This document shows positions 17,263 through 26,189 of a stretch of DNA of 64,000 nucleotides, in pieces (position 1 is the first letter of the stretch; each line of letters opens with the position of its first letter). Origin of the DNA: Coprococcus_C sp934318045 (GTDB lineage: Bacteria; Bacillota; Clostridia; Lachnospirales; Lachnospiraceae); the NCBI GenBank assembly GCA_934318045.1, contig CAKREY010000009.1, positions 27,295 through 91,294 of the forward strand, given 5' to 3'. A program made the position numbers and the translations under genes. The notes beneath the pieces are model-generated. The model saw only the letters and a list, made by a program, of their open reading frames with translations. It was not told the DNA's origin and made no database searches.

Positions 17263-17291
17263 TTGAGTGAGCAAATGAAATGTGCTACAAT
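17263..17291 (+). promoter_or_regulatory. Promoter of holA
   Basis: TTGAGT (17263-17268) and TACAAT (17286-17291) are spaced by 17 bases and lie 35 bases before holA. Confidence 0.6.
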
Positions 17292-17325
17292 AAATAAGAT
17301 AACAGTATACAGATGCGGAGTTAAC

Positions 17326-18351
17326 ATGGCAAAAAAAGAAAATGCAAATGGGATGACCATTTTGAATGAACAAATCAATAAGAAAGAATTTAGTCGTGTG
17401 TATCTGCTTGGAGGAACCGAGCCATATCTGATCTATCAATATCGGGATAAGCTGATCGCAGCGATGATTGAACCGGCGGATACAATGAATTTTATCACGT
17501 ATAAGGGTGAGAATTCAAAACCGGAGGATATCATTGAATTTGCATCTACCATGCCATTTTTTGCAGAGCGCAGAGTGGTGCTGGTGGAGAATAGTAATTT
17601 CTTCAAAAACGGATGTGAGAAGCTGGAAGAAGCGCTGGAGAAACTGCCGGATACGACGGTGCTGATTTTTGTGGAGAAGAATATTGACAACCGGAAGAAA
17701 CTGAGCAAACTTGTAGCGAAACTTGGTACGATAGCGTTGTTTGATGCACCGGATATGGATATGCTTGCTGTCTGGTTAAATGGCATGTTTGTGCAGGAGA
17801 ATGTAAAAATCAGCGGGGCAACAATCCACTATCTGATTGACCGGGTTGGGACAAGCATGAATCTGCTTAAAAATGAAGCAGAAAAACTATTGTCCTATGC
17901 AGCAGATAAAAAAAGCATATCAAAAGAGGACATTGACTTACTTTGTGTGAACCAGGTAGAAGATAAGATTTTCGATATGATTGATGCGATATCGGAACGG
18001 AAGCAGGAAAAAGCAATGAATCTGTATGATGATTTGTTGTACCTGCAAGAGGCTCCGATGAAGATACTGGTGTTGATTACCCGTAATTTCATGCAATTAT
18101 TAAAGATTCGGTTTGCGCTTGATACGGGAACGCCGGAGGGACAGATTGCATCTGTGTTTGGCATCCGTCCGTATTTTGTGAAAAAATATATTACACAGGC
18201 GAAATCTTTCACGAAAGAACAGCTGCTTTCCTGTGTGCGGCTGTGCCAGGAGGCAGATGCGAACATCAAATCCGGAAAGATGCGGGATAAACTCGCAACT
18301 GAGATGGTGATATTTGAACTGCTGCTGCATCGTGGAGAAAAACAGGAATGA
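17326..18351 (+). CDS. holA: DNA polymerase III delta subunit
   Basis: HolA opens the beta clamp as part of the clamp loader. The 341-residue product has the family order. The N-terminal domain starts with YLLGGTEPYLI, with its usual long helix. The middle region has ALFDAPDMDMLAVWL, and the C-terminal collar domain has IDAISERKQEKAMNLYDDLL and PMKILVLITRNFMQLLKI. As is normal for delta, no functional Walker A is present. I chose the ATG at 17326 because GGAG lies five bases upstream; the longer reading from 17254 would include the promoter. It follows comEC, as in many Firmicutes, and is closed by a perfect terminator shared with porB. Confidence 0.93.
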   Translation: MAKKENANGMTILNEQINKKEFSRVYLLGGTEPYLIYQYRDKLIAAMIEPADTMNFITYKGENSKPEDIIEFASTMPFFAERRVVLVENSNFFKNGCEKLEEALEKLPDTTVLIFVEKNIDNRKKLSKLVAKLGTIALFDAPDMDMLAVWLNGMFVQENVKISGATIHYLIDRVGTSMNLLKNEAEKLLSYAADKKSISKEDIDLLCVNQVEDKIFDMIDAISERKQEKAMNLYDDLLYLQEAPMKILVLITRNFMQLLKIRFALDTGTPEGQIASVFGIRPYFVKKYITQAKSFTKEQLLSCVRLCQEADANIKSGKMRDKLATEMVIFELLLHRGEKQE

Positions 18352-18371
18352 TGAAAAACATCTCACATATC

Positions 18372-18403
18372 AAAAGGGCACCGTCGTTGGACGGTGCCCT
18401 TTT
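18372..18403. terminator. Bidirectional intrinsic terminator
   Basis: A perfect 14-bp stem (18372-18385 with 18390-18403) has a four-base loop, flanked by A4 and T4 tracts, between the convergent holA and porB genes. Confidence 0.93.
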
Positions 18404-18425
18404 ATTGTGTGTGAATTGAAATATT

Positions 18426-19358
18426 TTACTTTGAACACATATACAGCAGATTTTCCCATCTGCGGTCAACCTCTTCCTGATACTGTACAAGGAGGTTCTC
18501 GTTTTCCGGCTTGAACAGATGCTTGAATCTGCCCTGTGGACGAAGGAAGTCTTCGATTGGAAGCTTCTTCTTAGGCTCGTAGTTCAAGATCCACTTGCCT
18601 TCCACAACCTCGAACAGTGGCCAGTAGCATGTCTCAACTGCGAGCTTGCAGATCTTCATGATATCCGGTGTATCATACCGCCAGCCGCGAGGGCAAGGTG
18701 ACATGATATTTAAGAATGCTGCACCCGGTGTGTAGATTGCCTTCTCGGATTTCTCATACAGATCCTTCATCGTTCCGATGAAGGTGGACTGTGCAACATA
18801 TGGAATGTCGTGGTTTGCGATGATAGATGCCAGATCCTTCCGGTTCTGCATCTTACCGTTGGAACACTTACCAACCGGAGTTGTCGTTGTATCTGCGAAC
18901 ATTGGTGTTGCAGAAGAACGCTGGATACCGGTGTTCATGTAAGCACCGTTATCATAGCAGACATATACCATATCGTGATTACGTTCCATGGCACCGGACA
19001 GGGACTGGAGACCGATATCGTAAGTACCGCCGTCACCACCGAATGTGATGAACTTGTAATTCGCGGAGATCTTGCCCTTCTTCTTTAATGCGTGGTAAGC
19101 AGTTTCGATACCGGAAAGTGTTGCACCTGCATTTTCAAATGCATTGTGCATATAGCTGTCCTCCCATGCGGTATATGGATACATGAAGCTGGATACCTCC
19201 AGACAGCCGGTTGCATTTCCGATGACTGCCTTGTCGCCCTCATGCAGGGCACGCAGGACTGTACGAACAGCGATAGTTCCGCCGCAGCCTGCACACATTC
19301 TATGTCCCGGAGCGAGACGTTCCGGTTTGCTCATTACTTCTTTGAAATTATATGCCAT
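18426..19358 (-). CDS. porB: Pyruvate/2-oxoacid:ferredoxin oxidoreductase, beta subunit
   Basis: The beta subunit carries thiamine diphosphate and usually one 4Fe-4S cluster. It splits pyruvate (or a related 2-oxoacid) to acyl-CoA, CO2 and reduced ferredoxin together with the other subunits. The 310-residue protein has cluster cysteines in HRMCAGCGG near residue 21 and the ThDP-binding GGDGGTYDIGLQSLSGA near 110. NATGCLEVSSFMYPYTAW is also typical of PorB. It is the last gene of the four-gene operon read from 21437 leftwards, 14 bp after porA. Which 2-oxoacid is preferred cannot be decided from the sequence. Pyruvate is the default for this subunit order. Confidence 0.93.
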   Translation of the reverse strand: MAYNFKEVMSKPERLAPGHRMCAGCGGTIAVRTVLRALHEGDKAVIGNATGCLEVSSFMYPYTAWEDSYMHNAFENAGATLSGIETAYHALKKKGKISANYKFITFGGDGGTYDIGLQSLSGAMERNHDMVYVCYDNGAYMNTGIQRSSATPMFADTTTTPVGKCSNGKMQNRKDLASIIANHDIPYVAQSTFIGTMKDLYEKSEKAIYTPGAAFLNIMSPCPRGWRYDTPDIMKICKLAVETCYWPLFEVVEGKWILNYEPKKKLPIEDFLRPQGRFKHLFKPENENLLVQYQEEVDRRWENLLYMCSK

Positions 19359-19372
19359 CTCGATTCCCTCCG

Positions 19373-20554
19373 TTATTTTCTAAGTCCGATATACTTGAAC
19401 TGTTCTGCTTCCTGCTTGCCGGATACATAATCCATCAGATCCTGATAGATACCGCAGGCTGTTTCTACTGTGTAATCTCTTCCGGCAAGACCGTAGAAAT
19501 AGTTGACGGTTGTAGATTTGTTCTTTGCGTCGTATAAAGCAGCCTTCAGTTCGGAACCAAGCGGACCACCGCATCCGGAGAAGCTCTCGGCACGATCCAT
19601 GATGGCGATGCCCTTTGCATTTTCAAGGGCAGCAGCTAATTCGGCGCCTGGGAATGGACGGAATACACGCACCTTGATCATACCTGCCTTGATGCCCTGC
19701 TCGCGAAGCTCATCAACGGCTTCCTTCGTTGTTCCGGCGGCAGAACCCATGATTACGATCACGTACTCGGCGTCATCCATGCGATACTCCTCGAAAAGTC
19801 CGTATTTTCTTCCGGAGATCTTCTCGAATTCCTCTGCGACCTCTAAGATAACCTTCTTGGCATTCTTCATGGCGATACGCTGGTTCATCTTTGTCTCCAT
19901 ATAGAACGGAGAGTTCGCATAAGGACCAACAGCCATTGGCATATCTGCATTTAACAGGAAGTTTTCCGGTTCATAGCTTCCTACGAATTCTTTTACTTTC
20001 TCTGTCTCGATCAGTGAGATGTTCTCGACCGCGTGGCTTGTGATGAAACCATCCTGACAAGCCATAAATGGAAGCTTGACATCCGGATGCTCGGCAATGC
20101 GGAATGCCTGGATATAATTGTCGTAGGCTTCCTGATTGTTCTCCGCATAGATCTGGATCCAGCCGGCATCTCTGGCACCCATACTGTCAGAGTGGTCGCA
20201 GTTGATGTTGATCGGACCGGTTAATGCACGGTTTACAACCGCCATAACGATCGGAAGACGATCGGAAGCGGCGACATACAGAACCTCCCACATGTAGGCG
20301 AGACCACAGGATGAAGTCGCTGTGATCGCTCTTGCACCGGCAGCGCATGCGCCCATGGTGGCACTCATGGAGCTGTGCTCGGATTCGACAGGGATAAACT
20401 CCGTGTCGATATCACCATTTGAAATGAAGGTCGATACCATCTGAGGAATCTCTGTCGATGGTGTAATAGGGAATGCTGCCATTACGTCAGGATTGATCTG
20501 CTTGATTGCATGTGCAACCGCCTCGTTACCCGACATTCTTTCACGAATTGCCAT
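19373..20554 (-). CDS. porA: Pyruvate/2-oxoacid:ferredoxin oxidoreductase, alpha subunit
   Basis: The alpha subunit holds the pyrimidine-binding part of the thiamine site. The 393-residue protein begins with MSGNEAVAHA and AAFPITPSTEI, which contains the conserved threonine that contacts substrate. EFIPVESEHSSMSATMGAC and TATSSCGLAYMWEVLY follow, and ends with the transketolase C-like domain (VIVIMGSAAGTTKEAVDELR, RVFRPFP). It starts one base after the porD stop. The gene set is the four-subunit (gamma-delta-alpha-beta) type rather than the single-chain Clostridium type. It acts in the cytoplasm and feeds ferredoxin for hydrogenase or Rnf (general knowledge). Confidence 0.94.
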   Translation of the reverse strand: MAIRERMSGNEAVAHAIKQINPDVMAAFPITPSTEIPQMVSTFISNGDIDTEFIPVESEHSSMSATMGACAAGARAITATSSCGLAYMWEVLYVAASDRLPIVMAVVNRALTGPININCDHSDSMGARDAGWIQIYAENNQEAYDNYIQAFRIAEHPDVKLPFMACQDGFITSHAVENISLIETEKVKEFVGSYEPENFLLNADMPMAVGPYANSPFYMETKMNQRIAMKNAKKVILEVAEEFEKISGRKYGLFEEYRMDDAEYVIVIMGSAAGTTKEAVDELREQGIKAGMIKVRVFRPFPGAELAAALENAKGIAIMDRAESFSGCGGPLGSELKAALYDAKNKSTTVNYFYGLAGRDYTVETACGIYQDLMDYVSGKQEAEQFKYIGLRK

Positions 20555-20555
20555 A

Positions 20556-20864
20556 TTAGATTCCCTCCTTCATTGTGATTGCTCCGAAACTGCAGACGCG
20601 CTCGCAGATACCGCAGCCCTTGCAGTGGTCTAAGTCGAAGTCTTCTCTTTTTCCGTCCTTGACCGGGATGCAGCTATCCGGGCAGACCGGTGTGCAGAGC
20701 AGACATTGTGTACATTTCTCCCAGTCGATCACCGGAGTTTTTGTTCTCCACTCGCCTGTGCAGAATTTGCGGGAACCGCCGCCACCGTAGATCTGGTTGC
20801 CCGGCGTCATATCATAATAAGGACTATGTTCATTGATTTTTGAAATATCCGTTGCTTTTGACAT
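20556..20864 (-). CDS. porD: Pyruvate/2-oxoacid:ferredoxin oxidoreductase, delta (ferredoxin-like) subunit
   Basis: A 102-residue subunit with two 4Fe-4S motifs, CTQCLLCTPVCPDSC and CKGCGICERVC, which pass electrons from the thiamine site to external ferredoxin. All eight cluster cysteines are present. The N-terminal 45 residues (with GNQIYGGGGSRKFCTGEWR) are typical of PorD rather than a free ferredoxin. The gene is tightly packed between porG (adjacent) and porA (one base). Confidence 0.94.
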   Translation of the reverse strand: MSKATDISKINEHSPYYDMTPGNQIYGGGGSRKFCTGEWRTKTPVIDWEKCTQCLLCTPVCPDSCIPVKDGKREDFDLDHCKGCGICERVCSFGAITMKEGI

Positions 20865-21437
20865 TTATTTTACCTCCTCGAACGCCATTTTCAGTGCGCG
20901 CATATTGCCGTCGATAACCTCTGGCTTCTTTGCAAATTTGTGCTCATAAGATGCCTGCATCTGGGATAAGAACACATCTTTATCCATGATGTCTGCGACC
21001 TTTACGATAGCAGCAAGCATCGGGGAGTTAGGAAAGTATTTCCCGAGTGTTTCCATTGATACCTTGTGTGCATCAATCGTATAAACATTTCCCTTGTATC
21101 CATTTAATAAAGGAAGAATCTCTTCCTTTGGACGCGGTGTGTTGATCACGATGGCACCATCTTCCTTCAGGCCGTTTGTGACATCTACGGAATGAAGCAG
21201 TGTCTCGTCGACAACAACCACATAGTCCGGGTGGTAAATGTTGGAATGTACCCGGATTTCGGATTCGCCGATCCGGTTGTAGGCTGTGATCGGTGCGCCC
21301 ATACGTTCCGGACCATATTCCGGAAAACCCTGAACGTGCATACCTGTGTTGAAAGCAACGTCTGCAAGCAGAAGTGCTGCGGTTTTGGCACCCTGACCTC
21401 CACGTCCGTGCCATCTGATCTCGATGTTCTTTTTCAT
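20865..21437 (-). CDS. porG: Pyruvate/2-oxoacid:ferredoxin oxidoreductase, gamma subunit
   Basis: The 190-residue gamma subunit begins with the signature EIRWHGRGGQGAKTAA and continues with PEYGPERMGAPITAYNRI, as in PorG/VorC proteins. It is the first gene of the porGDAB operon. I put the start at the ATG at 21437, eight bases after GGAG; the GTG at 21446 lies too close to it. A minus-strand promoter is visible 45 bases upstream, divergent from the 21619 gene. Confidence 0.93.
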   Translation of the reverse strand: MKKNIEIRWHGRGGQGAKTAALLLADVAFNTGMHVQGFPEYGPERMGAPITAYNRIGESEIRVHSNIYHPDYVVVVDETLLHSVDVTNGLKEDGAIVINTPRPKEEILPLLNGYKGNVYTIDAHKVSMETLGKYFPNSPMLAAIVKVADIMDKDVFLSQMQASYEHKFAKKPEVIDGNMRALKMAFEEVK

Positions 21438-21480
21438 ATATTGCACTCCGTTTCTCTATATACAGTAAAAAATCAAAATA

Positions 21481-21508
21481 ATTATACCATTCTGTTAAAA
21501 AATGTAAA
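21481..21508 (-). promoter_or_regulatory. Promoter of porGDAB
   Basis: On the minus strand TTTACA (21503-21508) and a perfect TATAAT (21481-21486) are spaced by 16 bases. Confidence 0.65.
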
Positions 21509-21545
21509 GAGAATCATGGAATTTCTTGGCAAATAACAATCTTTC

Positions 21546-21574
21546 TTGAATAATTCTGTTGAAATTGATATAAT
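21546..21574 (+). promoter_or_regulatory. Promoter of the 21619-23810 gene pair
   Basis: TTGAAT (21546-21551) and TATAAT (21569-21574) are spaced by 17 bases, 45 bases before the first gene. Confidence 0.7.
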
Positions 21575-21618
21575 TAAAAAGGCTGGGTTTACACACAGCA
21601 AAAACAAAGGAGTTTAGT

Positions 21619-22329
21619 ATGGGAAGAAAAAAGAAAAAGGAAAATGAGAATATTGATCTGATTCCGATTCAACCGATGGAAGATGCACAGATAGATGTGG
21701 AGACGGAAGAGGGAGAAGAGCAGACTGCAGTTCCTGGACAGGAGCCTCAGAAAGACCAGGAAGAAGTTACAGGACTGGCGGATGTTTTGGATGAGAAAAC
21801 GGAAAGCGAATCGTCGGTCCTTTTCGGAAAATATGTTTCGGAAGAAAATAAGTGGGAACGGAAAAACCGGATCCGCGAGGAAAAGGAACGTGCAAAAATA
21901 GAGAAAAAAAGGGCGAAGTATGCGGATTTAGATGATGATGCATATGAAAAGATGAAAGCAAAACCGGTGCATAAGTTTTTTGGCGTGCTTGTGCTTATCC
22001 TGCTTATTGCCGGAATTGCCATGGCTGCTTTGCTTGTATATAAACTGGTACTTGCGCCATCCTATGCGCAAGTGGAGCAAAAAGAAAAAAATATTCATGT
22101 GGAAGGATTTGCCACGGATAGTGATACTTCACGATATGAACAGCAGGCAACTGCGCTTGAAGGCATTGCATCGCCGTCTGATCTGACAGACACCTGGGTT
22201 GCGGAACCATTTACCCCTGCAACACCGACGGATGTGGAGGAAGAAAGCACAGATGTAGATGGCGGGGAGCCGGAAACGGATGACACAGACAACCATACAA
22301 CACAGGCACAGGAGGAGACACAAGAATGA
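21619..22329 (+). CDS. Single-pass membrane protein of unknown function
   Basis: A 236-residue protein that I do not recognise. It has a Lys-rich start (GRKKKKENEN), an acidic stretch, and a highly charged helix (about 72-115, rich in Glu, Lys and Arg, probably coiled coil). One transmembrane helix follows at about 120-142 (FFGVLVLILLIAGIAMAALL). Last is an extracytoplasmic tail of about 90 residues rich in Thr, Glu, Asp and Pro that looks disordered. The orientation is N-in by the positive-inside rule. AAAGGAG precedes the ATG. Its stop overlaps the next start (ATGA), so both proteins are probably made together and may form a complex at the membrane. No catalytic motif is visible. Confidence 0.75.
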   Translation: MGRKKKKENENIDLIPIQPMEDAQIDVETEEGEEQTAVPGQEPQKDQEEVTGLADVLDEKTESESSVLFGKYVSEENKWERKNRIREEKERAKIEKKRAKYADLDDDAYEKMKAKPVHKFFGVLVLILLIAGIAMAALLVYKLVLAPSYAQVEQKEKNIHVEGFATDSDTSRYEQQATALEGIASPSDLTDTWVAEPFTPATPTDVEEESTDVDGGEPETDDTDNHTTQAQEETQE

Positions 22330-23810
22330 AGAAGACTTGGAATCGTTTAATTATTATTTGTTTTGTCCTGCTTGCATTGATGGCCTGCGCAGCTATTTTT
22401 GTACTGATGCCATATTACAACGAGTACAAAGTGTTTGATGGAATCGAAGCCGGTCAGTGGACGGATGTTAAGAAGAGCTATGAAGCATTGGACGGCAAAC
22501 GCCAGAAAGAAGTCCAGGAAATGCTTCCGGCTTACGCAAAGCACATATGCCTGGAATATCAGACCGGAGAGAAAGATTATATCTACACGGTCGCTGCATA
22601 TGACGCAATCAACAGTATCGATGAGACGAAAGATATTTGTACAAAATATAATACGCTTGTAAACCGTATGGAGTACCGGGACGCGATTGAACAGATTTAT
22701 AATTCCAATCAGAATTATAATAATGAAGAATCGGTAAAAGCAAACGAGACAATTCAAAATATCAATCTGCGCCTGGATGCAGACACAAAAAAAGAAGTTG
22801 TGATCGAGGTTTTAAATGAAAAGTATCAGCAGTTTTTGGCGCAGGAGATTACACTGGAAACGCTGAACAGTTATCTTGCGATTATCAATAATGCTGCTTC
22901 GGCAGATGCTGTGGAGTATGCATCGGTGATTGCGAATAATGCGCAGGTAGTGCAGGAGTACCGTCAAATGTATGCTACGGCACAAAATGCGTATGATACA
23001 GGCGATTATTTTACAGCGGTCAATATATGTCAGACAGTCAAAATTGATCCTATGGACAAAACATATATTGATAAATATTATTCCCTGTATGAACTTTCCT
23101 ACACGACCGGCATGAATTATTATGATTCGCTGCTGGACAACTATATCGGTATGGGAGACAACAAAAATGCGTTGAATCTCCTGGCAAAATTGGAAAAATA
23201 TTATTCGGATGACATGAATATCCAGAAATACAAACTGCAGATGGCAAGCGATTGGCAGAAAGCATATGTGAGTCTTGCGGGAAATGCAGACAAGGAAATC
23301 CAGAAAGCGTTGAAAGAAACAGAGGATGGAATTAACATTCTGGATACGCAATACAAAAACATAAAGCCGGACAGCATGCTGTTATATGATATCGACAAAG
23401 ATGGGGTCCCAGAGGCGTTCTTCTATAATAACATGGAGCGTAATGACACCTATGTCAGCTGCTTTATATTCACATATCGCGATGGCGCATGCCAGTATAT
23501 CGGTTATGCGAAGGTGCGGAGCTTCTGCAGTGACAGCACATTTGTTGCATTTCCTTGGACATCGAGCCGGACATCCGGCGACGAATATTGTCTGAAACGC
23601 TATGAGGATGGTGTGCTGACGGACGGACCATATGTGCAGAATGTAGATGGAACGTACTATGTAAATGAACAGGTTGTGGATGAGACTGAGTATCTTTCAC
23701 AGCAGAGCGAGACACTTGCGACCTCTCTGAATAAGGGCGTGAAAGATTTCGAAACAGCAGAACTAAAGGACAGCGAAAGCTATATTTTAGCTTATCAAAA
23801 TAAAGAATAA
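22326..23810 (+). CDS. Membrane-anchored extracytoplasmic helical protein of unknown function
   Basis: A 494-residue protein that I do not recognise. One N-terminal helix (about 8-30) anchors it. Residues 40-330 are helical and resemble tetratricopeptide-like repeats, with segments such as AQNAYDTGDYFTAVNICQ and NKNALNLLAKLEKYY. A Ca-binding-like loop DIDKDGVPEAF starts near residue 355 and opens a small C-terminal domain rich in aromatic residues (to about 440). The layout suggests a scaffold or binding protein outside the membrane. It is translationally coupled to the preceding single-pass protein and followed by the hydratase gene 20 bp later, which has its own ribosome binding site. Confidence 0.75.
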   Translation: MKKTWNRLIIICFVLLALMACAAIFVLMPYYNEYKVFDGIEAGQWTDVKKSYEALDGKRQKEVQEMLPAYAKHICLEYQTGEKDYIYTVAAYDAINSIDETKDICTKYNTLVNRMEYRDAIEQIYNSNQNYNNEESVKANETIQNINLRLDADTKKEVVIEVLNEKYQQFLAQEITLETLNSYLAIINNAASADAVEYASVIANNAQVVQEYRQMYATAQNAYDTGDYFTAVNICQTVKIDPMDKTYIDKYYSLYELSYTTGMNYYDSLLDNYIGMGDNKNALNLLAKLEKYYSDDMNIQKYKLQMASDWQKAYVSLAGNADKEIQKALKETEDGINILDTQYKNIKPDSMLLYDIDKDGVPEAFFYNNMERNDTYVSCFIFTYRDGACQYIGYAKVRSFCSDSTFVAFPWTSSRTSGDEYCLKRYEDGVLTDGPYVQNVDGTYYVNEQVVDETEYLSQQSETLATSLNKGVKDFETAELKDSESYILAYQNKE

Positions 23811-23830
23811 CGAGAGTGTGGAGGCGAATT

Positions 23831-26113
23831 ATGGTAAAACTTTATGAAACAGGTGCATACTTACTGAATGGTTCCGAGCTGGTTCCGGACGACGGACAGG
23901 CACAGGCAGTGCTTGCATCAAAGGGTGTACAGACATCCAAAGAGGATGCATCGAAACATACGATGGCATATGGTATTTTAAAGGCACATAATACATCGGA
24001 AGATATGGAACATCTGAAGATTAAGTTCGATAAGATGACAAGCCATGATATTACGTTTGTTGGAATTATCCAGACAGCGAGAGCATCTGGGCTGACAGAG
24101 TTCCCAATCCCATATGTGCTTACAAACTGTCACAACTCTTTGTGTGCAGTTGGTGGAACAATCAACGAGGATGACCATGTGTTTGGCCTTTCGTGTGCGA
24201 AGAAATACGGCGGAATCTATGTACCACCTCATCAGGCAGTCATCCATCAGTTCGCGAGAGAGATGCTTGCAGAATGTGGCGCCATGATTTTAGGCTCTGA
24301 CAGCCATACACGTTACGGTGCTCTCGGTACGATGGCAATCGGCGAAGGCGGCGGCGAGCTTGCCAAGCAGCTGTTGAAGCGTACATACGATGTGGCAAAG
24401 CCGGGCGTGGTAGCAATCTACTTAGATGGTGAAGTGCAAAAGGGCGTAGGACCGCAGGACGTTGCCCTTGCGATTATCGGTGCAACCTTCGGTTGTGGTT
24501 ATGTAAAGAATAAGGTTATGGAGTTCGTAGGACCTGGTGTGGATAAGCTTTCCGCGGACTTCCGTATCGGTGTGGATGTCATGACGACAGAGACCACATG
24601 CCTTTCTTCTATCTGGAAGACGGATGAGAAGATTGAAGAGTGGTATGAGACACACTATAGACCAGAGTGTTATAAGGAATTAAATCCGGGCGCGGTTGCA
24701 TATTATGATGGTGTTGTTTATGTAGATCTCTCTAAGGTAAAACCTATGATCGCTATGCCATTCCATCCAAGTAATGTCTATACAATCGAGGACGTGAAGG
24801 CAAACCTGATGGATGTTTTGGACGATGTAGAAAAGCGCGCACAGGTATCCTTGGATGGCAAAATCGATTTTACACTGAAGGATAAGGTTGTTGATGGAAA
24901 GCTCTATGTTGAGCAGGGAATCATCGCAGGCTGTGCCGGTGGTGGATTTGAAAATATCTGTCAGGCAGCAGACCTGATCCGCGGAAAATACATTGGTGCG
25001 GACGAATTTACACTTTCTGTCTATCCGGCATCGACTCCGATTTATATGGAACTTGCAAAGAACGGTGTACTTTCCGATCTGATCGAGACAGGTGCAATTG
25101 TGAAGACTGCATTCTGCGGACCATGCTTCGGTGCTGGCGATACACCGGCAAACAATGCATTCTCCATCCGCCACTCTACGAGAAACTTCCCGAACCGTGA
25201 AGGCTCTAAGATCCAGAATGGTCAGATTGCTTCCGTTGCACTGATGGATGCACGTTCGATTGCAGCGACAGCCGCAAACAAGGGATTTTTAACTGCTGCA
25301 ACCGATCTGGATGTAGAGTACAAGGGACAGAAATATTTCTTCGACAAGAAGATTTACGACAACCGTGTCTATAACGGATGGGGACATCCACAGCCGGAGC
25401 AGGAGATTAAGTTTGGACCGAATATCAAAGATTGGCCGGAGATGGTAGCATTGACAGACAATCTGATGCTCAAGGTGGCATCTGTCATTCATGATCCGGT
25501 TACAACGACCGATGAACTGATTCCTTCCGGTGAGACATCTTCTTATCGATCGAATCCGCTTGGACTTGCAGAGTTTACATTGTCCCGTAAGGATCCGGAG
25601 TATGTAGGCAGAGCGAAGGCAATCCAGAAGGTTGAGCGTGTGCGCGAAGCCGGTGAATGCATGGGTGAAGCAGATCCGAATATGAAGACAGCCATGCACA
25701 AGGTAAAGGAGATGTTCCCGGATGTATGTGGTTCGAATACCGGCGTCGGAAGTACAATCTTTGCAGTGAAGCCGGGCGATGGCTCTGCACGGGAGCAGGC
25801 TGCTTCCTGTCAGAAGGTACTTGGCGGCTGGGCTAATATCGCCAAGGAGTATGCGACAAAACGTTATCGTTCAAATCTGATTAACTGGGGTATGCTTCCG
25901 TTTGTTATGGATGAAGATTACGACTTTGATGTGGATGATTATGTGTTCATTCCGGGTGTTGCACAGGCAATCCGCAACAAGGATGAGATCATCAAGGCAT
26001 ACGTAGTAAACAAGGATATGAAGGAGTTGTCTTTGAAGCTGGGTGACCTGACAGATGATGAGAGAGATATCATTCTGGCTGGCTGCCTGATCAACTACTA
26101 TAAGACACATTAA
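23831..26113 (+). CDS. Aconitase-family hydratase
   Basis: A 760-residue member of the aconitase/isopropylmalate isomerase superfamily. The 4Fe-4S ligands are C368, C429 and C432 (CGPC), with the family spacing. Substrate-site segments SDSHTRYGALGTMAIGEGGGE and STRNFPNREGS are present, and the swivel domain is at the C-terminus. It probably interconverts citrate and isocitrate, but sequences of this subgroup are often labelled only 'hydratase', so another hydroxy-acid substrate is possible. I chose the ATG at 23831, six bases after GGAGG. It is on the same strand as the unknown pair and 20 bp behind it. No citrate synthase or isocitrate dehydrogenase gene is nearby. Confidence 0.88.
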   Translation: MVKLYETGAYLLNGSELVPDDGQAQAVLASKGVQTSKEDASKHTMAYGILKAHNTSEDMEHLKIKFDKMTSHDITFVGIIQTARASGLTEFPIPYVLTNCHNSLCAVGGTINEDDHVFGLSCAKKYGGIYVPPHQAVIHQFAREMLAECGAMILGSDSHTRYGALGTMAIGEGGGELAKQLLKRTYDVAKPGVVAIYLDGEVQKGVGPQDVALAIIGATFGCGYVKNKVMEFVGPGVDKLSADFRIGVDVMTTETTCLSSIWKTDEKIEEWYETHYRPECYKELNPGAVAYYDGVVYVDLSKVKPMIAMPFHPSNVYTIEDVKANLMDVLDDVEKRAQVSLDGKIDFTLKDKVVDGKLYVEQGIIAGCAGGGFENICQAADLIRGKYIGADEFTLSVYPASTPIYMELAKNGVLSDLIETGAIVKTAFCGPCFGAGDTPANNAFSIRHSTRNFPNREGSKIQNGQIASVALMDARSIAATAANKGFLTAATDLDVEYKGQKYFFDKKIYDNRVYNGWGHPQPEQEIKFGPNIKDWPEMVALTDNLMLKVASVIHDPVTTTDELIPSGETSSYRSNPLGLAEFTLSRKDPEYVGRAKAIQKVERVREAGECMGEADPNMKTAMHKVKEMFPDVCGSNTGVGSTIFAVKPGDGSAREQAASCQKVLGGWANIAKEYATKRYRSNLINWGMLPFVMDEDYDFDVDDYVFIPGVAQAIRNKDEIIKAYVVNKDMKELSLKLGDLTDDERDIILAGCLINYYKTH

Positions 26114-26134
26114 TCAGATATATTCATTTAAACC

Positions 26135-26163
26135 TTTACACATGGTTTTCAATACTATATAAT
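26135..26163 (+). promoter_or_regulatory. Promoter of the DUF1836 gene
   Basis: TTTACA (26135-26140) and TATAAT (26158-26163) are spaced by 17 bases. The -10 lies in the left arm of a perfect palindrome. Confidence 0.7.
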
Positions 26164-26189
26164 ATACGCGTTAGGAGCGTATATTATAT
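26157..26189. promoter_or_regulatory. Perfect 13-bp inverted repeat over -10, ribosome binding site and start codon
   Basis: Bases 26157-26169 are the exact complement of 26177-26189, with a seven-base centre holding AGGA of the ribosome binding site. The left arm contains the TATAAT and the right arm runs into the ATG at 26188. With a start of transcription near 26170 only the right arm would be in the RNA, so it should work as a DNA operator, probably for self-repression. Confidence 0.7.
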
